Source: Sclerotiophoma versabilis (lineage: Eukaryota > Ascomycota > Dothideomycetes > Pleosporales > Didymellaceae). From it: a stretch of 64,000 nucleotides of DNA. Position numbers and translations under genes: made by a program. Each line of letters begins with the position of its first letter. Within the stretch, counting starts at the first letter, position 1. Under the pieces are notes generated by a model, which saw only the letters and a program-made list of their open reading frames with translations, was not told the DNA's origin and searched no databases. The stretch spans positions 1,054,001-1,118,000 of the forward strand of contig JAAROD010000029.1 in the NCBI GenBank assembly GCA_012274445.1. The letters are read 5' to 3'. Shown piece after piece: positions 58,778 to 64,000 of this stretch.

Positions 58778-59203
58778 TCATCCCATGTTCCAGTCCTCGC
58801 CATCGTGCTCTTCCTCACTGCTACCATCGTCTTCAATGTCTACGGGCTTGGGCTCGACTTCGCACTTTCTCGCATAGCATCCACTCTTTCCATTCCCACC
58901 AATACCGATTCCGGTGTAGAGACCGTTCCTTGTCTCCTCGAGGATCTTGTCCTGGTCTATCTCGCATTTATCGCCAGGTTTGACACGAGCAAACATGATC
59001 TTTTTGGCACGAACATTGGCGGCTTGTGACGTGGTGTGCACGGAGTCGATGTTTGTCAATCCCTTTCCTTGGTCGAAGTCGGCCAAGGTCGCATAGCGGG
59101 TGTCAATAACGATGTAAACAATTCTCGTCGTTGATTTTTGTGATTTCGGAGACGGTGAAGTGCTTGTTGGGCCAGCTGTGGGAATTTCTTCCTCGGGAAG
59201 CAT
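58778..59203 (-). CDS. small acidic uncharacterised protein
   Basis: An intronless frame of 141 residues with ATG at 59203. After a Ser/Pro/Thr-rich start come a hydrophobic beta-like strand (RIVYIVIDTRYATLADF), a basic segment (NVRAKKIMFARVKPGDKC) and an acidic tail (DIEDDGSSEEEHDGEDW). It has no signal peptide or membrane helix. No family recognised. Its composition is clearly more protein-like than the overlapping plus-strand frame at 58673-59029. Confidence 0.62.
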   Translation of the reverse strand: MLPEEEIPTAGPTSTSPSPKSQKSTTRIVYIVIDTRYATLADFDQGKGLTNIDSVHTTSQAANVRAKKIMFARVKPGDKCEIDQDKILEETRNGLYTGIGIGGNGKSGCYARKCEVEPKPVDIEDDGSSEEEHDGEDWNMG

Positions 59204-61662
59204 GTTGTCGCATATAAGCTGTCTAGTAACCGAAAACCTGGGTTGTCGACGGGATATGTAATAAATGAGCCTCGTTCAACCAACTTTTTCGAGATGGTTC
59301 TCAGTGTGACTGGAATGTTCTTTTCGAGGCCTGTACATTTGATGAGAAATTGTGAGCCAGCTACGTGTCATGTAGTGTACCTGGAGAATCAAGAACTGAG
59401 GCCTGTGTAAGTACCGGAGTAGTTGACTGTCTATGAGAGATACACGATTAGCTGTTTGATACACGGAGTAATCTACGTTTGGGATAGACTTACTGTAGCT
59501 GCAGGCTAGCTGTAGAAAACTCCCCCTTTCGCCGGTCCTACCCCTGCCTGCCTCGTGGCTTTGCAAAATCTGAACGTTGTGAGGGGCACAACCAAAGTTT
59601 TCTCTTCTCAGGCTCTCTGGATTACCGCCACCAAGGAAGTGGCATCGTGAGCGGCTAGCCCAGTGATTGGTCAGATTTGTCATCTGTGTGTTGGACCAGT
59701 TCAGGGAAAGAACGCAGTGAACCAACCAGAAGGTAGAAGGACGCTTCCAGTAAGAGCCGTCGGCAGCATCGGCGGCGGGTGCATCTTCATGCAAGGCGGA
59801 GGGTGGATCCTCGACGATACGTCAAAAAAAGTTGCTGCAGGGCAGTACTTGACATCGATGCTAACAGCGTGTAACCTTGGTTCATTGTTCGGGTTCATCG
59901 AGCCCCTATCTCGGGTCGCCAAATAATTGTGGCGTTTCTGGTCCAGACCGCAAAACACCGTCGCAAACATTGGTCGCTCCGCGGAGAGCCTTCTAACAGT
60001 GCCATGTCCTCCGCGCAACCTCCTGTTTCCACGTCCATGGCTGTCCAAAATCAGACTTTCCAGCTTCACTTCTGGTACCCGCCAGTCAGAAGGTCGATAA
60101 AACACCGAACAAAGTTCTTTTTGAGTCTCTCTGGGTCTTTCTTTGCCGTTCTGTGTATCTGCGCTCCTTCTTCTACCGGTTAGTTCCTGTTCCAAAGGTT
60201 GGCAATCTGACCACGTTGATAGAAGCAGGGTAATTGCCCAGACACTCTTACTCTCGGCACTTGCCGGGTACAGAACTTGAGGTTGTATGAGCATCGACCT
60301 GCACCGCTTGACTGAGTGGCAACGGAGGTGGCGTTCGTGAACACAGAATGCACGAGCCCTCTGATGTTCCGACACCTCGTACCAGGTCTAGATTTGCAGT
60401 GCTGTTATTTCGCACTTCGTCCAAATGCCATGTCTATCAGGGTCGACCCCAACAAGAACAACTTCAAGAAATGTCACCTTCCGACCGCTGCCAGCAGGCG
60501 CTAACAAGTGGAGAGCTGGAAGACCCACAGCAAGCACGCGGCAACCTCGGAAAGCGTGGCATTACCTAGTACCTACTCGCGTTCAGGACGACACCCGCTC
60601 GGCCCCAAGAAAGACCTCAAGCCTGTAGCTTTCGAGTTTCGTTGACCCAATTGAAGACACACTAAAAACCGGGCACACAGTGATGCAGTTCTGAGTCGTC
60701 GAATTGAATGAGTCGCTCCTCCGAGTGGCTGAGGCGCAGCGAATCACGATAAGGTCGAATGAGTCAACTCACTTCAAGTTCAAAAAGCAACAGGAAGGTC
60801 AAGCTTCGATACACTCTTCGTTGTATTGTCCACAAAAGCCAATTATGTCTTGAACAACGCATGCCTCACATTGTTGCTATCTAGCCGTTCATCGTCCCGC
60901 TCTGGAGACCTCAGGTTGCTCATGGACTGACAGTATGAGACTACACATATTCAAACCACCACAACTTTTGCCCAAACGTGGCTTGAATCATCCTCGAAAG
61001 CCCCATCGTAAGTTGTGCAACTCCCTGACAAAACGGTTGTGATCTCCGGACCCTGGCGATCGCTGCAATGCACAGAGTGGATTCCCCTGGAGATTGTTGC
61101 TAATATGCATGTAAGAGAAATCGGCAAAAAAACTTTCGCATCACACTGACAACTTCATGATCCAGATGCCTTCCTAATTCGCATCGTCGCCGACGCCCCA
61201 GAAAAAAAGCTTCGTGCCGAACCGGGGCCGACCAACAAAAATTCAGAAAAATTTACCTCCAAGCTTGCTTCTTTACAAAAGTTGCCAACCCGACCAGCTT
61301 TCAGAGGTACTGGCAGCCAGAACGGTGTTGCAAACATGGCTAACCAAAACAAAGCTTGGATCCTGAGGTGCTTTGACTTGAGCATCGAGCTTCCAAGACC
61401 GGCAGGCGTCGTCATCACGTGATTTTGTCTTAACACACGCAAGCTTAGCTTGCACTATCGGTCTTCCACTGTGTGTTCTAAGCACTTGAACTTTGGTCTA
61501 GCGGTGCTCGTAATAATCAGTGACTTGGTCGCGGCGTTGATTTCGACGCGCTCAAACCTTTGATCCCGCGCGACAAACACGATCTTACCAAGATTTACTC
61601 GTTGCTCGCAAACATCCCATCTCTGGCAGATCCGTCCTCGTCCAACAAATAAATTCAAAAAG
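59204..61662. other. gene-poor interval of about 2.5 kb
   Basis: No gene supported. The frames at 59276-59794 and 59701-60375 (minus) have no motif and no good splice links. The right end is the promoter of the 61.7-kb gene. Confidence 0.5.
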
Positions 61663-62592
61663 ATGGCAACAACCATGCGCTCGCTCCTTCCTCACCTCCC
61701 ACCCGAACTCCGAAACTCAGTCTACAGCTATCTTGCACCCTCATCGATACCCACCAACACCGGACTCCCACTACAGCTCAAGTCCTATTCCTGCAAACAC
61801 ACACTCGTCCAGATATGCCCGGTCCATTCTGGGTCTACCGCCCTACTTGCGCTCCAACGGTACGCCTTCCTCGAAGCCAACGAATACCGCACATGGCTCC
61901 TCAACCACGCCATCACGCTCCGCATTGGCGTCGTATTTAAGGGAAGAGTGAACACGTTCGTGCAAGAGCATTGGGATAAGAAGATCGAGACGCACCTGCA
62001 CAAGTTGGCAAAGCAACATCCCTGGCTGAAGAAGGTCGCCCGGTACGATATCCAAATCCTGTGGGACGCGCCGGATGGCGTGTTGAGGAGTAAGCTCAAT
62101 CGCCGGAGTGCGGGCCAGATACCAAAGGCCATGGCGCAAACGCTTACTGCGCTGATGGATGGAGATATTGGGAGGAAGTTAGGGGACGTGAAGGTTAGGC
62201 TACGCCTCGAGCACCATGTTGCGGGAGTGGCTGTGAGGTCTAGCCCGCGGTTTGGGCTGGGGAGCTTTATGTCACTGGCGTCTGACCCTATGCTATTGGG
62301 GTGTGCACAGCGTACGTTGGAGGTCTGCAAGGAGCCGTGTCCGAGGGTTTTGCCACGCAAGTCGGCGCGGTTGACGCCGGTTGTGACAAAGCCGGAAGAG
62401 AAGGAGTTGCTGAGGTCTAAGCAAGGGAGAGGGGAGTGGGTGGATAGAGGGCAGGGGACATTGATTGTAAGCAAAATTGCGGCGGGGGAGGGGCAGATGT
62501 GCACAAGCTTCATGAACATTGGCATAGCTTACGACTCGCCTACGGAGTTGATGTTGTTCGAGCTCTTAGAAGACTGCCACGGGCGTCGATAA
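61663..62592 (+). CDS. uncharacterised fungal protein with an F-box-like start
   Basis: An intronless frame of 309 residues. The opening (MATTMRSLLPHLPPELRNSVYSYL) has the Leu-Pro-x-Glu-Leu-Arg-Asn-x-Val-Tyr pattern common in a large group of fungal F-box-like/domain-of-unknown-function proteins. The middle region has a basic helix (KIETHLHKLAKQHPWLKKVARYD), and the rest has no known catalytic motif. If it is an F-box protein it would act as a substrate adaptor of a ubiquitin ligase, which is inference. It converges with the glutathione S-transferase gene, 67 bp away. Confidence 0.8.
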   Translation: MATTMRSLLPHLPPELRNSVYSYLAPSSIPTNTGLPLQLKSYSCKHTLVQICPVHSGSTALLALQRYAFLEANEYRTWLLNHAITLRIGVVFKGRVNTFVQEHWDKKIETHLHKLAKQHPWLKKVARYDIQILWDAPDGVLRSKLNRRSAGQIPKAMAQTLTALMDGDIGRKLGDVKVRLRLEHHVAGVAVRSSPRFGLGSFMSLASDPMLLGCAQRTLEVCKEPCPRVLPRKSARLTPVVTKPEEKELLRSKQGRGEWVDRGQGTLIVSKIAAGEGQMCTSFMNIGIAYDSPTELMLFELLEDCHGRR

Positions 62593-62659
62593 CAAGCTCG
62601 AAAAGAAAGACGAACAATTTCGGATCTCACATCCACAGAACAGGACCAGGAGTCGTTCT

Positions 62660-63403
62660 CTATTTCCCGTGCTTCTCCTTGATCTCATTCTGCCCCTTCA
62701 TAACCCACCCCTTGAACGGATCCTCCACATTCGGATCCCGCCTCAATCTCACAATCTGATCTTCTCCACTCGGCACCAGCAGACCTCTCTGGACCGCCTC
62801 CCTCCGCTCAATCTTCTCAGCCCACTCCTTCAACCTCGGAAACTGATCCAGGTTAATTCCCGCCCAAGGCCCCCATCTCACCCACGCAAACGTGCTAATA
62901 TCAGCAACCCCATACCGGCCCTTCCCCGCACCAACCAGATACTCTCTCCCCTCCAACCGCGCCTCCAGCACAGAGTACAACCGCCTCGTCTCATTCTGAT
63001 ACCGATCAATACCATATTGAATCTGCTCGGGCGCATAGCGGAAGAAATGGTTCGCCTGGCCTTGCATGGGCCCCACACCGGCGTTTTGGAAAAACAACCA
63101 TTGCAGCGTTTCGCTCTTCTCGTCTGGGTCGCGGGGGCTGAAGGCGCAGTCTGCGTCGTAGTGCTCGGCGAGGTAGAGCAGGATGGCGCCGGACTCGAAG
63201 ACGCGGAAGGCGTTGCGGGTGTGGTCGATGATGGCGGGGATGCGTCCGTTGGGGTTGATTTTGAGGAAGGAGGGTTGTTTCTGTGCGTCGGCGCTTAGGT
63301 CGATTGCGCTGGTCTTGTATGGGATGCCGAGTTCTTCTAGGAAGATGGATATCTTTTGGCCGTTGGGGGTTGCGGCGGTGAAGAGTTCGACTGAGGGGGC
63401 CAT
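62660..63403 (-). CDS. glutathione S-transferase, Ure2p/YfcG-like
   Basis: An intronless frame of 247 residues with ATG at 63403. The N-terminal thioredoxin-fold half has ELFTAATPNGQKISIFLEEL, NPNGRIPAIIDH (cis-Pro loop) and VFESGAILLYLAEHY (Glu-Ser glutathione-binding pair). The C-terminal helical half has QWLFFQNAGVGPMQGQANHFF and the ISTFAWVRW segment with an N-capping-like Asp (YGVADIS). The pattern matches Ure2p-like/Nu-class enzymes that bind glutathione and act as disulfide-bond reductases or in detoxification. Cytosolic; no signal seen. Confidence 0.94.
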   Translation of the reverse strand: MAPSVELFTAATPNGQKISIFLEELGIPYKTSAIDLSADAQKQPSFLKINPNGRIPAIIDHTRNAFRVFESGAILLYLAEHYDADCAFSPRDPDEKSETLQWLFFQNAGVGPMQGQANHFFRYAPEQIQYGIDRYQNETRRLYSVLEARLEGREYLVGAGKGRYGVADISTFAWVRWGPWAGINLDQFPRLKEWAEKIERREAVQRGLLVPSGEDQIVRLRRDPNVEDPFKGWVMKGQNEIKEKHGK

Positions 63404-63858
63404 GTATGGTGTGGTTTCGTAGAGGTTATTCAGGGTCTGGTCTTGTGAAGTTGAGGGTTAAAGAGTTTGTATGAATTTGACGTGTTGTAGTTACCGTGTT
63501 GCTACTATTACCGTGGTGTGTGGTTCATGATGACGTAGAGCTGGCGGACCCATGGGCCGATCAGATGTGATTTGCAGACATGAACTTGCGAAATGTATAC
63601 ATAAAAACGGTATCAGAGATTCAGCCAAGTGCGCTCCATCAAGGCGCACGAATACCATCATGGGAAATTGAGAAAGACTTGGTGTTGTATAGTTGAGATT
63701 AGTGCTGTTCTGCGTATTATCGAACTTTTCCTCCTATTGCGCCGCTGAACGCGGCCGGGGTATCATGTGTGCAAGCCTCGAAAGAATATTGGAACACAAA
63801 AGATAAAACATGTACATGATCGAAAGTGCATGCGTCAGAGGTCAGGTACCAGCGTGCC
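63404..63858. other. intergenic interval
   Basis: Promoter of the glutathione S-transferase gene and 3' flank of the right-edge gene. Nothing else recognised. Confidence 0.5.
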
Positions 63859-64000
63859 TCAACACCCCACGCTCTCTTTTGCCAGAACAACGACGTCGAA
63901 CTCCTCATCCACACTCTCTCCACTCTCGTCACTCAACTCCTGCAGTTCGTCGCTATACCGTCCACCGACGAAGGCCCAGCCGTCGCCCTCAAGACGAGCG
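63859..64000 (-). CDS. 3' end of a gene truncated by the right edge
   Basis: A minus-strand frame is open from the window edge for 46 codons to a TGA at 63861-63859. The peptide is clearly protein-like: EGDGWAFVGGRYSDELQE, then a Ser/Asp/Glu-rich acidic stretch, then FDVVVLAKESVGC. Only the C-terminus is present, so no function is assigned. An overlapping frame at 63717-63932 is a shadow. Confidence 0.7.
   Translation of the reverse strand, partial: ARLEGDGWAFVGGRYSDELQELSDESGESVDEEFDVVVLAKESVGC

Noticed and set aside
58673..59029. Plus-strand frame with a hydrophobic segment
   Set aside because: It is antisense to the more protein-like acidic protein frame and has no family match.

Overview
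The window is nuclear DNA of a filamentous ascomycete (Pezizomycotina). It carries short spliceosomal introns (mostly 44-60 bp, GT..AG, often with a CTAAC/CTGAC-like branch point), two intron-bearing eukaryotic tRNA genes, and typical filamentous-fungal families: a Zn2Cys6 factor, a Pth11/rhodopsin-like 7TM protein, a monocarboxylate-type MFS carrier, a GT34 enzyme and a PL4 rhamnogalacturonate lyase. A Dothideomycete is my guess, not a demonstrated assignment. No CRISPR array, operon, prophage or intact transposon was seen. Intron models were read by eye; every complete spliced model keeps one open frame, except that the C2H2 factor meets an in-frame TGA.

Layout. 1-7.3 kb: a possible truncated gene at the left edge, then two minus-strand transcription factors, an 810-residue Zn2Cys6 protein with long Gln/Ala and His/Gln/Pro repeats, and a C2H2 zinc-finger protein. 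7.3-14.6 kb: a gene-poor stretch. 14.6-18.7 kb: an MFS transporter and a 7TM rhodopsin-like protein. 20.9-29.9 kb: a GT34 glycosyltransferase, an SMP-30/gluconolactonase, a mitochondrial BolA protein divergent from a malonyl-CoA-synthetase-like enzyme, and a GPR1/FUN34/YaaH acetate carrier. 32.4-36.9 kb: an intronless AAA ATPase, a Cys-rich orphan and a MEMO-family protein. 37.3-38.4 kb: tRNA-Gln(TTG) and tRNA-Val(TAC). 39.8-47.5 kb: a mitochondrial-type orphan, a small secreted protein, folylpolyglutamate synthase and a ZIP zinc transporter. 47.5-54.1 kb: gene-poor, with one small two-exon orphan. 54.1-64 kb: rhamnogalacturonate lyase, class II aldolase, two orphans, a glutathione S-transferase and the 3' end of another gene.

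The most interesting signal is in the C2H2 factor. Its frame meets one TGA at 5521-5523 and then stays open in the same frame for 142 further, clearly protein-like codons. The six bases after the TGA (CAACCA) fit the CAR-YYA readthrough consensus. This points to programmed stop-codon readthrough, with a GC-AG intron or a nonsense allele as rivals.

Other points of biology: BolA and the ACSF3-like enzyme share a 428-bp divergent promoter and both bear on mitochondrial lipoate supply; folylpolyglutamate synthase has two in-frame starts that would give mitochondrial and cytosolic forms; and the zinc transporter has a stop-free 57-bp intron whose retention would add a Cys/His cluster.
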